DNA of 52,191 nucleotides from Microbacteriaceae bacterium (GTDB taxonomy: Bacteria > Actinomycetota > Actinomycetes > Actinomycetales > Microbacteriaceae). Shown here piece by piece: positions 1 through 7,928 of this stretch; position 1 is the stretch's first letter, and each line of letters starts with the position of its first letter. A program made the position numbers and the translations under genes. Under the pieces are notes generated by a model. It was not told the origin of the DNA. It saw only the letters and a program-made list of their open reading frames with translations, and ran no database searches. The stretch is from positions 1-52,191 of the forward strand of contig JAIXXG010000017.1 in the NCBI GenBank assembly GCA_027490915.1, given 5' to 3'.

Positions 1-388
1 CCGCGCGGCGCTCGCCGTCGAACAGCCAGTACGCCGGGGTCAGCGCCGAGTCGAGACCCCGCCCCAGCACGACCCGGTCGCTGAGCGGCACTACCCGGGC
101 GCCGAGCGGATCGCGCACCACGAGCGCCTCGCCGTCGAACCGCACCGAGGTGCGCAAGCGCACCGTGATCACGGCGACGCTCGCGGCCCCGAGCCCGAAG
201 GCGGCGAGTGTCAGCAGACTGACGGCGATGCGCGGGATGCCCTCCGGCACCGCGTCCGCCAGCAGCAGCCCCGCCCCGACGATGACGAGCACCCCGGCGA
301 CGACCAGCCGCGCCACCCAGCGTCCCGCCCGCGCGCGCACGACGGGTTCGGGCCGCGCGCGCCCGTCGCTCTGCGCCGCGCCGCTCAC
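1..388 (-). CDS. Membrane protein with PH-like tail, C-terminus cut by window edge
   Basis: The first 129 codons are visible. They read a short polar N-terminus, two hydrophobic segments at about residues 24-44 and 49-71 separated by a short loop, and then a soluble stretch (about 75 onward) resembling the bacterial PH-type domain that follows two membrane helices in many small actinobacterial membrane proteins. The GTG start overlaps the TGA of the preceding lipoprotein gene by 4 bp, so it is the last visible gene of the lipoprotein operon and is probably translationally coupled to it. The function is unknown. The PH-like assignment is an inference from layout and hydropathy only. Confidence 0.6.
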   Translation of the reverse strand, partial: MSGAAQSDGRARPEPVVRARAGRWVARLVVAGVLVIVGAGLLLADAVPEGIPRIAVSLLTLAAFGLGAASVAVITVRLRTSVRFDGEALVVRDPLGARVVPLSDRVVLGRGLDSALTPAYWLFDGERRA

Positions 389-1065
389 GGGGCGGCCTCG
401 CGCTCGGCGATCAGCCGACTGCTCGGCGGGCACAGGGTGAGGGCGCGCTGCAGCCCGGCGGGATCGCCCTGCAGCAGCGCGTAGGGGTTCCACGGGCTGC
501 CGGCCGCCTCGGCGGTGACGAACGCCCCCTCGCTGGGCAGGCTCGGGGCCGCGAGGCCGGCACCGCGCAGGCACGGCAGCACCCGCGTGCGCGCGTCGTC
601 GAACCGCCAGGCGAGCTCGATCGGGCCGGGCGAGGCCGCCGCCCCCGGCTCGGCGACCCCGAACTGCGCGGTGCAGCTCTCGATCGCCCAGCGCGAGCGG
701 TCATAGAGCTCGCCGACCATCCCGAAGTACGACACGGTCAGGCGGTCGTCGACCCGATCGGCGCGGATGCGCGGGTCGGTCTGGTCGATGCACGCCGCGA
801 CCGCATCGGGCCACACCTCACGCGCGACGACTCCCTGGAACTCGGGCACGGGCACCCCGAGCTCGGCGATGCGCGCCGACGACGACGCGACGAAGGCGTC
901 GAAGCGCTCGCGCTCGGCCGCCTCGATGGCCGCGCGGCGCTCGGCGACGGCGTCGTCGAGGGTGGGGGCGGCGGGGGCGGCGGACGCGCATCCGGTCAGC
1001 AAGGCCAGGAGCGCAAGGGCGAAGGCGACGCCACGCGCGCGGACGGCGCGGACGGCGGCCGTCAC
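385..1065 (-). CDS. Four-cysteine lipoprotein, tandem paralogue 4
   Basis: This 226-aa protein has a lipoprotein signal peptide ending LLTGC (lipid-attachment Cys about residue 26), so it should be anchored to the outer face of the membrane. The mature part shows the same four cysteines as its three upstream neighbours, in the local contexts AACIDQ, ESCTAQ, LPCLRG and TLCPPS, plus the shared LAW..D..RTRVLPC block. GTG is chosen as start because it overlaps the upstream stop by 4 bp (GTGA), as at every junction in this operon. No known domain is recognised. The conserved cysteines suggest two disulfides in an extracytoplasmic fold, which is inferred. Confidence 0.8.
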   Translation of the reverse strand: MTAAVRAVRARGVAFALALLALLTGCASAAPAAPTLDDAVAERRAAIEAAERERFDAFVASSSARIAELGVPVPEFQGVVAREVWPDAVAACIDQTDPRIRADRVDDRLTVSYFGMVGELYDRSRWAIESCTAQFGVAEPGAAASPGPIELAWRFDDARTRVLPCLRGAGLAAPSLPSEGAFVTAEAAGSPWNPYALLQGDPAGLQRALTLCPPSSRLIAEREAAP

Positions 1066-1817
1066 GGCTGACCCCCCGAGCCTGCGGGCCCGACATCGAT
1101 CGAGCGGATCTCGACGGGGCCCAGCTGCGCGAGCGTGCGCCCGGGGTCGGGGCACAGCGCGCGGATGCGGGCCTGCGTCATCGCGTCGACGCCGCGCAGC
1201 TCGGCCGCGAGCCAGACGCTCTGGGTCGCGACGACCTCCCGACCGCTCGAGGTCGGGAAGATCGACGCGTCGACCGCGCGATCGAGGTCGGGGATGACGA
1301 GCTCGCCGCCCCACCGCCGCACGCACGCCGGCAGGGCGACGGTCAGCTGGTGGCGCACCCACTCCTGCTCGAGCGGACCGCCGAACGGGTACAGGCCCGT
1401 CCACGGGATGAGCTGCACTTGGCAGCGCAGCTGCGCCACGGGCAGCTGCCAGGTCGGCTCCCCCTCCGGTCGGGGAAGCAGGTCGACGACGCCGCGCTCC
1501 TCCTGCCCACCGACCGGCCGGTCGAGGATCTCCTCCATGCAGGCGAGGGTCTCCTCGACGGCGGAGCCGCTCTCGATCCAGCGCTCGAACCGCAGGGGCG
1601 GATACTCGGCCTCGGGCCAGTCGCGCGCGATGTACTCGTCGGTCGCCGCGGCGGCCCGCACCCACGCGGCCGTCATCGTCAGCGACCGCTCCTCCTCCAC
1701 CGCGGCGAGGCTCGGCACGTCGGGCTGCGCGGCGCAGCCGCCCAGCGCGAGGGCCGAGACGAAGGCGACGGCGGCGCCGGCGCCGCCGGCGACGAGGGCC
1801 CGACGGGGGGCGATCAC
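1062..1817 (-). CDS. Four-cysteine lipoprotein, tandem paralogue 3
   Basis: This 251-aa lipoprotein has a signal peptide with lipobox ALGGC (Cys about residue 28). It is a diverged paralogue of its neighbours: the cysteine contexts are LACMEE, LRCQVQ, PACVRR and ALCPDP, and it keeps the W.E...W motif near residue 75-90 (ARDWPEAEYPPLRFERW) and the EWV.....VALPAC block. It is the longest copy, with an insertion between the third and fourth cysteines. The GTG start overlaps the previous stop by 4 bp. Family and function are not recognised. It is predicted to be a membrane-anchored extracytoplasmic protein. Confidence 0.8.
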   Translation of the reverse strand: MIAPRRALVAGGAGAAVAFVSALALGGCAAQPDVPSLAAVEEERSLTMTAAWVRAAAATDEYIARDWPEAEYPPLRFERWIESGSAVEETLACMEEILDRPVGGQEERGVVDLLPRPEGEPTWQLPVAQLRCQVQLIPWTGLYPFGGPLEQEWVRHQLTVALPACVRRWGGELVIPDLDRAVDASIFPTSSGREVVATQSVWLAAELRGVDAMTQARIRALCPDPGRTLAQLGPVEIRSIDVGPAGSGGQP

Positions 1818-2533
1818 GGCGCACCTCCGGCCGGGTCGACCACGGAGGGCACACCGGTGAGCTCGGCCCCGACCGGCGAGAGCCCGGCCAGCAGCGTGGA
1901 GGGATGCGGGCACATCGCCTGCACGCGCCGCAGGGCCGGCCCGTCTCCGCGGAGGGCGGCATACGGATCCCAGCTCGGTGTCGAGCCGCCCGAGAGGATC
2001 GCGAACGGGTCGGAGGGCAGCGGCTGCGCGGTGACCCCCTCGCGGCGCAGGCAGGCCGGCAGGGTCTCGCGCGCGTACTGCGTCACCCAGGCGATCTCGA
2101 CCGGGCCCGGGTCGGGCTCGGCGAACCCGGGCGGCGGCAGCGTGCCCTGGCAGAGGTAGATCGCCACCTCGAGGTCGCGCAGCTGCCCGGCGGTGCGCGC
2201 GGGCGGGTCGGCGATGACCCCCGCATCGGGATCGACGCGCACGAGCAGACCAGAGGCCTCGGTCGCGCACCGCTCGAACGCCGGGGTCCAGGCTCCGGCT
2301 GGCAGCCAGGCCTCGACCGCGGTCTCCGGCAGCACGATGCCCGGCCAGCGGTCGGTCAGATACCCCTCGAACGACTCGAGGAGGGCGTCGACGCGGGCCT
2401 GCGCGCGGTCGGCGCGCTCCTGCGCCACGGCTTCGAGGCCGAGCCCGTCGCGGTCGGGCACGGCGCAGGCGGTGAGCGTGCATCCGACGATCGCGGCGAC
2501 GGCCACGAGAAGGCGGCGGGATGCGCCGCTCAC
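1814..2533 (-). CDS. Four-cysteine lipoprotein, tandem paralogue 2
   Basis: This 239-aa protein has lipobox TLTAC (Cys about residue 23). After a predicted helical, charged stretch (about 30-60) comes the DRWPGIVLPE...W..AG.W motif, then the four conserved cysteines in the contexts ERCATE, YLCQGT, PACLRR and AMCPHP. The segment GPVEIAWVTQYARETLPAC closely matches the equivalent segments in paralogues 1, 3 and 4. The GTG start overlaps the stop of paralogue 1 by 4 bp. No enzymatic signature is seen. Tandem duplication followed by divergence is the simplest explanation of the cluster. Confidence 0.8.
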   Translation of the reverse strand: MSGASRRLLVAVAAIVGCTLTACAVPDRDGLGLEAVAQERADRAQARVDALLESFEGYLTDRWPGIVLPETAVEAWLPAGAWTPAFERCATEASGLLVRVDPDAGVIADPPARTAGQLRDLEVAIYLCQGTLPPPGFAEPDPGPVEIAWVTQYARETLPACLRREGVTAQPLPSDPFAILSGGSTPSWDPYAALRGDGPALRRVQAMCPHPSTLLAGLSPVGAELTGVPSVVDPAGGAP

Positions 2534-3252
2534 GTCGCGCCGTCCAGCACGGTCTCGGGGCTCGGGCAGCGGGCCGCCGCGCGTGCCCGGTCGCCCGCGC
2601 CCTCGCCGACGAGCGCGTAGGCGTCGAAGCCCGCGTCGGTGCGCCACCCGGCGGCGAACGCGCCGGCGTCGGGCGGCACGGGCACCTCGTAGCCGTGCGC
2701 GAGCAGGCACGGCACGAGCGTCGACGTCAGGTAGCGGAACGCCCAGGGCGCCTCGATGGCGCGCACGTCGTCCTCGAACCACGTGCGCACCGGGTAGCGG
2801 GCCTGGCAGATCCAGCCGGCGACGTCGATCTCGAAGAACTCGCGCGTCGACCCGAGCTGCACGGCGCTGTAGTCGAGCCGCTCGCCATCGTCGGCCGGCC
2901 GCGTGCCCGCGAATCCCGCGTCGTCGAGGCAGCGGGCCATCGTCGGGCCCCACTCCCCTGCCGCCACCCAGCGCTCGACCGGCACGTCGGGCAGGGCGAC
3001 GGGGCCCCATTTGTCCCGCAGGAAGACGGCCGCGCGCTCGAGCGCTGCCTCGTGCGCCGTGGCGGCGGCCGCATCGCGTGCGGCGCGCACGTCGTCGAGG
3101 TCGTCGAGCGCGGGAGCGGGGCTGCAGGCTCCCAGCAGCACGAGGCAGAGCGCTGCGGCGACCCCGCCGGTGCTCACGCGGCGAGCGGCACGGAGACGCG
3201 CGGAGCGTGCGCGGCTGCGTGCCAGCCGGGAGGCCTCGATGCGCTCACCCAC
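2530..3252 (-). CDS. Four-cysteine lipoprotein, tandem paralogue 1 (first gene of operon)
   Basis: This is the promoter-proximal copy of the lipoprotein array. From the GTG at 3252 it would be 240 aa with an unusually long arginine-rich N-region (about 26 residues) before the hydrophobic core and lipobox LLGAC. A second GTG at 3175-3177 would give a normal-length signal peptide and may be the real start. The mature part carries RDKWGPVALPDVPVERW and the four cysteines in the contexts ARCLDD, WICQAR, VPCLLA and ARCPSP. Only about 40 bases separate it from the GNAT gene upstream, so it may be read from that transcript or from a weak local promoter. Function unknown. Confidence 0.75.
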   Translation of the reverse strand: MGERIEASRLARSRARSARLRAARRVSTGGVAAALCLVLLGACSPAPALDDLDDVRAARDAAAATAHEAALERAAVFLRDKWGPVALPDVPVERWVAAGEWGPTMARCLDDAGFAGTRPADDGERLDYSAVQLGSTREFFEIDVAGWICQARYPVRTWFEDDVRAIEAPWAFRYLTSTLVPCLLAHGYEVPVPPDAGAFAAGWRTDAGFDAYALVGEGAGDRARAAARCPSPETVLDGAT

Positions 3253-3292
3253 GGCACCAGCGTGCCACGCTCCCCGGCGCGCACGCTGATAG

Positions 3293-4120
3293 TCAGCCCA
3301 GTTCCATGCTCGCGATGGCCTGGGCGGTCGGGCCGAGCACGGGGGCCGTGCCGCGGTACATCCGCGCCGTGGCGAAGGTCACGGCGAAGCCGCGCTCAGC
3401 GAGACGCGCCGCGAGCTCGACGGCCTCGTCGGGAAGGTCGATAGCGAGGGGAGCTGCACCCTCGGGGGCGAGCGCGTGCAGCGCCGCGGCGGCGAGCGCG
3501 AGCGCCGCATCCGCGGTCGGCGCGACAATGGGCCCGACCTTGACACCCTCGCGGCACCGGCGAGCCGTGGCCCAGCCGCTGCCGTCGGCCAGGAGGACCG
3601 TGCGCCGATCGGGATGCGGGCTCGCCCAGGCCTCGACGAACGCGTCGCGGCGCACGCCCCACGCCGCTGCATCGAGAGCCCGCAGGGCGGCGAGATCGCC
3701 CGGCTCGGCCGCACGGATGCCGGGATGCGGCGCGGCCTCGAGGGTTCCCATCCAGCGGCTGCTGGCGCCCGCGCGCACGAAGCCCGAGCGCGCGTAGTTC
3801 GCCTCCTGGTCGGCCACGCCGTCGAGCCCGATGACGCGATCGCCCGCGAGCTCGATGGCGTGCTGCCAGAGGCTGTAGCCGATTCCGCGACCGCGGAGGT
3901 CGGGTCGGCAGATGTAGAAGCCGAGGAAGGCGAAGTCGTCGGAGTGCCGCACGAGGCTGATCGTCGCGGCGACCTCGCCGTCGAGCTCGGCGACCCGGAA
4001 GGCCTCCGGATCGGCGGCGCGGAAGGCCTCCGGGTCGCCGAGGCCCGGGTTCCAGCCCTCGTGCGCCGCCCAGTCCGCCATGAGCGTGACCTCTGCCGCT
4101 GTTGCCTGCCGATGGATCAC
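3293..4120 (-). CDS. GNAT family N-acetyltransferase
   Basis: This 275-aa protein has an N-terminal GNAT domain with the acetyl-CoA loop RPDLRGRGIGYSLW (about residues 73-86) and a C-terminal domain ending EERGFAVT-like/ARMYRG, the layout of the two-domain GNAT enzymes with an Acetyltransf_18-type tail. These acetylate small amines or act on unidentified substrates using acetyl-CoA. The GTG at 4118-4120 is chosen because a GGGAGGG ribosome-binding site lies about 10 bases upstream. The longer in-frame reading to 4150 would run into the hairpin behind rpsO. The substrate cannot be told from sequence. Confidence 0.85.
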   Translation of the reverse strand: MIHRQATAAEVTLMADWAAHEGWNPGLGDPEAFRAADPEAFRVAELDGEVAATISLVRHSDDFAFLGFYICRPDLRGRGIGYSLWQHAIELAGDRVIGLDGVADQEANYARSGFVRAGASSRWMGTLEAAPHPGIRAAEPGDLAALRALDAAAWGVRRDAFVEAWASPHPDRRTVLLADGSGWATARRCREGVKVGPIVAPTADAALALAAAALHALAPEGAAPLAIDLPDEAVELAARLAERGFAVTFATARMYRGTAPVLGPTAQAIASMELG

Positions 4121-4147
4121 GTGCCTGTTCCCTCCCGGTCGAGACCA

Positions 4148-4185
4148 CAACGGCCGCCCCCGACAGAGTCGGAGAGCGGCCGTTG
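4148..4185 (-). terminator. Hairpin terminator behind rpsO
   Basis: Two perfect 10-base arms, CAACGGCCGC (4148-4157) and GCGGCCGTTG (4176-4185), enclose an 18-base loop that itself contains CCGAC-AGA-GTCGG-type pairing. The element sits just after the rpsO stop and before the GNAT start. There is no T-tract, which is common for actinobacterial terminators. Confidence 0.6.
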
Positions 4186-4211
4186 CAGAAGAAGCTCGCG
4201 GTGTCGCTCGA

Positions 4212-4481
4212 CTAGCGGCGCAGCCCGAGGCGCTCGATCAGCGAGCGGTAGCGCTCGATGTCGACATCGGCCAGGTAGCCCAGCAGACGGCGACGCTGAC
4301 CGACCAGAAGCAGCAGGCCACGACGCGAGTGGTGGTCGTGCTTGTGCTGCTTCAGGTGCTCGGTGAGGTCTTTGATGCGACGCGTCAGCATCGCGACCTG
4401 CACCTCGGGGGATCCGGTGTCACCGGGGTGGGTTGCGTACTCATCGATGATCGCCTTCTTGACGTCTGCATCCAGTGCCAT
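4212..4481 (-). CDS. rpsO: 30S ribosomal protein S15
   Basis: The 89-aa product has the usual length of S15 and shows its hallmark segments: [19 protein letters not shown] near residues 17-36, then [11 protein letters not shown] and a [10 protein letters not shown] stretch near 46-70. S15 binds the central domain of 16S rRNA early in small-subunit assembly. ATG follows an AGAAGGGGG ribosome-binding site. In many bacteria rpsO precedes pnp, but here the downstream neighbour is a GNAT gene behind a hairpin, so rpsO is probably transcribed alone. The 88-base leader may carry an S15 autoregulatory structure, which I could not resolve. Confidence 0.98.
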   Translation of the reverse strand: MALDADVKKAIIDEYATHPGDTGSPEVQVAMLTRRIKDLTEHLKQHKHDHHSRRGLLLLVGQRRRLLGYLADVDIERYRSLIERLGLRR

Positions 4482-4569
4482 AGAGGGGACCCCCTTCTCT
4501 GCTCGTTGCGCGGCGCTGCGGGCCCGATGCCCGTAGCTCTCTGTATCCGCGGCCGTTGGACGGCAACCT

Positions 4570-5256
4570 TCAGATACTAGCAGGGGTGCGGGCTCGCGCC
4601 CGCCCCGCGGCGATGACCCCCGCGATGATGAGCCCCTGCCCCAGGCAGTACGTCAGCATGATCGCGAGGTCGGCGTCGAGCACCGAGAACCCGGGCAGGA
4701 AGCGGTCGAAGGCGAGCAGGGTATCGCTGACGAGGAAGACTACCGCCCCGACGGCGACGAGCGGGCGCGTCGTCAGCGCACACACGGCAGCGGCGCCGAG
4801 CACGAGACCGTAGACCGCCACCGGCACGAGCAGCGACCCGAGCCACAGGGCGAGAGCGGCGACCATGCTGCCCCACCAGCTGACGCCGAGCAGGATGCCC
4901 AGCGCGAGACCCCAGCGTGGCAGGCCCCGCGTGCGCAGCGGCCCGAGGTAGAGCACGATGTACGCGAGATGGGCGAGCCCGAACGCGGCCATGCCGAGCA
5001 GGAAGCCGAGGTCGCCGGGGTTCTGCAGCAGCACATCGCCCAGCCATGAGAAGACCAGGGCGAGACCGCCCCACAGCAGCAGCGGCGAGCGCCGCACCGG
5101 CAGCGCCAGCACGAGGCCCGCGAGCAGCGCCGGCATGAGCAGGGGCTTGGTCGCGGCGACGAGGTCGTCCGCGCCGGCGCCGATCGCGCTCAGGTGCACG
5201 ATCGTCACGAGCGCGGAGGGCGTGAGGGCGGGCACAGGGCGCAGCACCGGCAGCAT
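4570..5256 (-). CDS. YhhN/TMEM86-type membrane protein (lysoplasmalogenase family)
   Basis: This 228-aa protein is almost entirely hydrophobic, with about eight predicted membrane helices. It has the YhhN-family signatures: the KPLLMPALL segment near residue 41, the WLGDVLL segment near 71, [13 protein letters not shown] near 87, and [10 protein letters not shown] near 180. Animal TMEM86 relatives hydrolyse the vinyl-ether bond of lysoplasmalogens; the bacterial role is less certain. The ATG at 5256 is preceded by TAGCCT and only 7 bases, suggesting a leaderless transcript. A DosR-like palindrome lies where its -35 would be. Confidence 0.85.
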   Translation of the reverse strand: MLPVLRPVPALTPSALVTIVHLSAIGAGADDLVAATKPLLMPALLAGLVLALPVRRSPLLLWGGLALVFSWLGDVLLQNPGDLGFLLGMAAFGLAHLAYIVLYLGPLRTRGLPRWGLALGILLGVSWWGSMVAALALWLGSLLVPVAVYGLVLGAAAVCALTTRPLVAVGAVVFLVSDTLLAFDRFLPGFSVLDADLAIMLTYCLGQGLIIAGVIAAGRARARTPASI

Positions 5257-5273
5257 GACGCTCAGGCTAGTGC

Positions 5274-5290
5274 GCCGGGACCTTCGTCCT
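5274..5290 (+). promoter_or_regulatory. DosR/DevR-like box, divergent yhhN-hsmA region
   Basis: GCCGGGACCTTCGTCCT, followed by GAA, matches the mycobacterial DosR consensus TTSGGGACTWWAGTCCCSAA in both half-sites. It shares 12 consecutive bases with the exact pair at 7859 and 24392. It overlaps the expected -35 of the leftward gene and is centred about 61 bases before the rightward ATG. It could act on either gene; which one is not settled. Confidence 0.5.
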
Positions 5291-5342
5291 GAATACCGGC
5301 GAACCCGTCGCGCGGGCCGCTGCCGCACCCCAGACTGGGCGC

Positions 5343-5735
5343 ATGCTGCTGCCCGCCATCATCCTCATCACCCTCGCCCTCGTCTTCTACACCGTCGGCG
5401 TCTGGGCCGAACGTGCTCAGCGCACCCTCAAGCCCTGGCACGCCGCGTTCTTCGGGCTCGGGCTCGCGGCCGACGCGAGCGGCACGTACCTCATGAGCCT
5501 CATCGCCGAGCAGAATCGGGCGGCGGGGGTCGAGACGAGCATCCTGAACCAGATCATGGCCGTCAGCGGCGTCATCGCGCTCGCGCTCATGGCGGTGCAC
5601 CTGCTCTGGGCGATCGTCGTGCTCGTGCGCGGGCGGGAGGCCGAGAAGCAGCGCTTCCACCGGTTCTCGGTGGTCGTGTGGGCGATCTGGCTGATCCCCT
5701 ACCTCACGGGCGCAGTGGGCTCCAGCATCGGCTAG
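5343..5735 (+). CDS. HsmA-family membrane protein
   Basis: This 130-aa protein has four predicted membrane helices (about 2-22, 34-55, 75-95 and 107-127). The order GVWAERAQRTLKPWH, then LGLAADASGTYLM and the closing WLIPYLTGA match the HsmA family (TIGR03987). The molecular role of the family is not established. No ribosome-binding site precedes the ATG; CAGACT lies exactly 6 bases upstream, so the transcript may start at the ATG. The divergent neighbour and the DosR-like box upstream suggest condition-dependent expression. Confidence 0.75.
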   Translation: MLLPAIILITLALVFYTVGVWAERAQRTLKPWHAAFFGLGLAADASGTYLMSLIAEQNRAAGVETSILNQIMAVSGVIALALMAVHLLWAIVVLVRGREAEKQRFHRFSVVVWAIWLIPYLTGAVGSSIG

Positions 5736-5763
5736 CTGCTCGCCCCCGCGACGCACTGGCACC

Positions 5764-6879
5764 ATGGGGGTCATGGTGCTGCGCCTCGACCCCGTCATCG
5801 ACGAGCAGCGTCTGCCGTCGTGGGCGCGTGTGGTGCATCGGGCGGATGCCCCTGCCGAGCACGGCCGCGCCCTCACCGATGCGGTGCACGACGGCGAGCG
5901 CTGGCGCGACGTCGGTCGAGCCAGCACCGAGCCGCCCGCGCCGGGCGAGCAGGTTCTCGAGCTGCGCGACGTCGCCGTGTGCTCCGACGGCATGGTCTGG
6001 CACGAGGGAGAGCCCGTGGTCGGCCGCAGCTGGGGGCTGCCGGCCCGATCGACCGACCCTCCCGCGGGCGGCCCCGCGCACGAGCTCGACGGCCTGACGG
6101 CCAACGGCGCCGCGCGCGAGAAGGCGTTCGGCCACTGGCTGCTGCACCGGCTTCCGCGACTGCACACCCTGCGCACGCGCACGGAGGCGCATCGGGTGAT
6201 CGGCATCGTGCCGCCGTGGGATGACCGACCGTTGTACGCGGCGGCCGGCTTCGCGGCGGAGCCGCCCGCGCTGCTGGCTCGCGACCACCGCGAGTGGGCG
6301 CGGGTCGAGCGGCTGCTGCTCGCCTCCCACGCGGCGCAGCCCGGGGGCGACCGCCGCATCGACCGCGCCCGGCTCGACCGGCTCATCGCGCGGCTCGATG
6401 AGCACTGGGCGAGCGATCTCGCGGATCCCCCGCGAGCGCTCGACATCTACGTGACGCGGCGGGAGCGCCGCAACGAGCGCAGCGGCTGCCGCAATGCCGC
6501 GGCCCTCGAGCAATTCTTCGCCGACCAGGGCTGCACGGTGGTCTACCCGCCCGACCTCCCCCTCGCGCAGCAGTTCGCGCTCTTCCGCCGCGCCCGCACC
6601 GTCGTGGGCGAGTTCGGAAGCGGCACGATCTGGGCGATGGTCAGCGGGACGGGCACCTCGGTGCTGCAGGTGACCAGCAGCGCCGGCACAGGCCGACTCG
6701 CCTACGACCCCGCCCGTCACAGCTGGAGCCGCGCGATCGCGGACGCTCGCGGGCAGCACTACGGCCAGGTGATCGCCAGTCCCGAGCTCACCGAGCGCGA
6801 CTGGACGGCCGATCTCGAGACCGTGCGTCGCGCGTGGGCGACGCGACCGGAAGCGATCGCTCCCGACCTGCCGCGCTGA
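5764..6879 (+). CDS. Glycosyltransferase family 61-like protein
   Basis: This 371-aa protein is soluble and has no signal peptide. The second half has the GT61 (DUF563) pattern: YVTRRERRNERSGCRN (about residues 224-239), a following EQFFADQGCTVVYPPDLPLAQQFALFRRARTVVGE block, and the EFGSGTIWAMVSGTG loop near 288-302 that in GT61 enzymes contributes to donor binding. GT61 members transfer sugars such as xylose or GlcNAc to glycans. The gene stands alone, 28 bases behind hsmA and outside any obvious polysaccharide cluster, so its acceptor is unknown. Confidence 0.7.
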   Translation: MGVMVLRLDPVIDEQRLPSWARVVHRADAPAEHGRALTDAVHDGERWRDVGRASTEPPAPGEQVLELRDVAVCSDGMVWHEGEPVVGRSWGLPARSTDPPAGGPAHELDGLTANGAAREKAFGHWLLHRLPRLHTLRTRTEAHRVIGIVPPWDDRPLYAAAGFAAEPPALLARDHREWARVERLLLASHAAQPGGDRRIDRARLDRLIARLDEHWASDLADPPRALDIYVTRRERRNERSGCRNAAALEQFFADQGCTVVYPPDLPLAQQFALFRRARTVVGEFGSGTIWAMVSGTGTSVLQVTSSAGTGRLAYDPARHSWSRAIADARGQHYGQVIASPELTERDWTADLETVRRAWATRPEAIAPDLPR

Positions 6880-6894
6880 CGGGCCGACCTCCGA

Positions 6895-7818
6895 TCAGGG
6901 GATCGTGAGGACGATCTTGCCGCGCAGGTGCCCGCGCTCGAGGTGCTCGAACGCGGCACGCACCTCGTCGAGAGGGTAGGCGGCCTCGATCGGCAGGTCG
7001 ATCGTGCCCGCCACGACGAGGGCGGCAAGGGCATCCAGAGTGGGCGGATGCACCGGGCCGCGCCCGACCGCCCGCACACCGTAGACGCTCGCGTCGGCGG
7101 CGATCGTGTTGATGCGCTCCACGGGAACGCCGAGCTCGAGGGCCGCCTCGATCGTCTCGGCGCCGGACTGGTCGAAGACCGCGGTGATGCCCTCGGGAGC
7201 GAGCGCGGCCAGTCGAGCGGCAAGACCCTCGCCGTAGGCGACCGGCTCGACGCGGCGCGAGCGCAGCCAGTCGTGATTCGCCGGGCTCGCCGTGCCGATG
7301 ACGCGCATGCCGCGAGCGACGGCGAGCTGCGCCAGGATGCCCCCGACCCCGCCCGCGGCGGCGCTGACGACGATGGTGGCGCCGCGCTCGAGGTGCTGCG
7401 ACTCCAGGGCATCCCACGCGGTCTGGCCGGCGAGCGAGAGGCCGGCGGCCTGCTCGAGACGCAGCCCCTTCGGCACCGCGGCCATCACCGCCGCGGGTGC
7501 GACGAGGTGCTCAGCGGCGCATCCCTGCGGAATCGACCCGAAGACCTGCTGGCCGAGCGCGAACTCGGTGACCGCGGCTCCCATGGCCTCGACCGTGCCC
7601 GAGAACTCGCGCCCCACGCGCACGGGGAGCGGCAGCTGCATGCGCGAGCGTCCGGCGCGCAGCTTCGCGTCGACGGGGTTGAGCCCGCAAGCGACCACGC
7701 GCACCCGCACCTCGTCGGCAGCAGGAGCCGCCACCTCGAGCTGCTCGATGCGCAGCACCTCCGGCCCGCCGTGCTCGCTGTAGGTCACGGTGCGGGCGGG
7801 GATCGGCAGCAGGGTCAT
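6895..7818 (-). CDS. NADP-dependent quinone oxidoreductase-like protein (MDR family, zinc-free)
   Basis: This 307-aa enzyme has the GroES-like N-terminal fold (GLNPVDAKLRAG near residue 46, VGREFSGTVEAMG near 68) and a Rossmann domain with the dinucleotide loop SAAAGGVGGILAQLA near residue 152. It lacks the cysteines of the structural zinc site and the usual catalytic zinc ligands, which places it with the zinc-independent quinone-reductase/enoyl-reductase branch. The substrate is unknown. ATG lies 6 bases after TAGGCT, so it is likely leaderless. It is divergent from the PNPOx-fold gene and shares the 110-base control region with its DosR-like box. Confidence 0.88.
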   Translation of the reverse strand: MTLLPIPARTVTYSEHGGPEVLRIEQLEVAAPAADEVRVRVVACGLNPVDAKLRAGRSRMQLPLPVRVGREFSGTVEAMGAAVTEFALGQQVFGSIPQGCAAEHLVAPAAVMAAVPKGLRLEQAAGLSLAGQTAWDALESQHLERGATIVVSAAAGGVGGILAQLAVARGMRVIGTASPANHDWLRSRRVEPVAYGEGLAARLAALAPEGITAVFDQSGAETIEAALELGVPVERINTIAADASVYGVRAVGRGPVHPPTLDALAALVVAGTIDLPIEAAYPLDEVRAAFEHLERGHLRGKIVLTIP

Positions 7819-7858
7819 GGGCTCAGCCTAGGGATGGCGCCCGAAAGGGCACCACCGG

Positions 7859-7875
7859 TTCGGGACCTTCGGCCC
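7859..7875 (+). promoter_or_regulatory. DosR/DevR-like box before PNPOx-fold gene
   Basis: TTCGGGACCTTCGGCCC is identical over all 17 bases to the element before cydA. Its centre (7867) is 35.5 bases before the centre of a -10-like TGGAAT at 7900-7905, placing it near -44, a typical activator position. It resembles the mycobacterial consensus TTSGGGACTWWAGTCCCSAA. Confidence 0.65.
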
Positions 7876-7928
7876 TACTGCCGCGCGGGCCCCGAGCGCT
7901 GGAATTGAGCGGTCGAGAGGAGCACCGC

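Noticed and set aside
7905-7928. TTG at 7905 as start of the PNPOx-fold gene
   Set aside because: A clear GAGAGGAG ribosome-binding site lies between it and the ATG at 7929, and the extra residues do not resemble the family.
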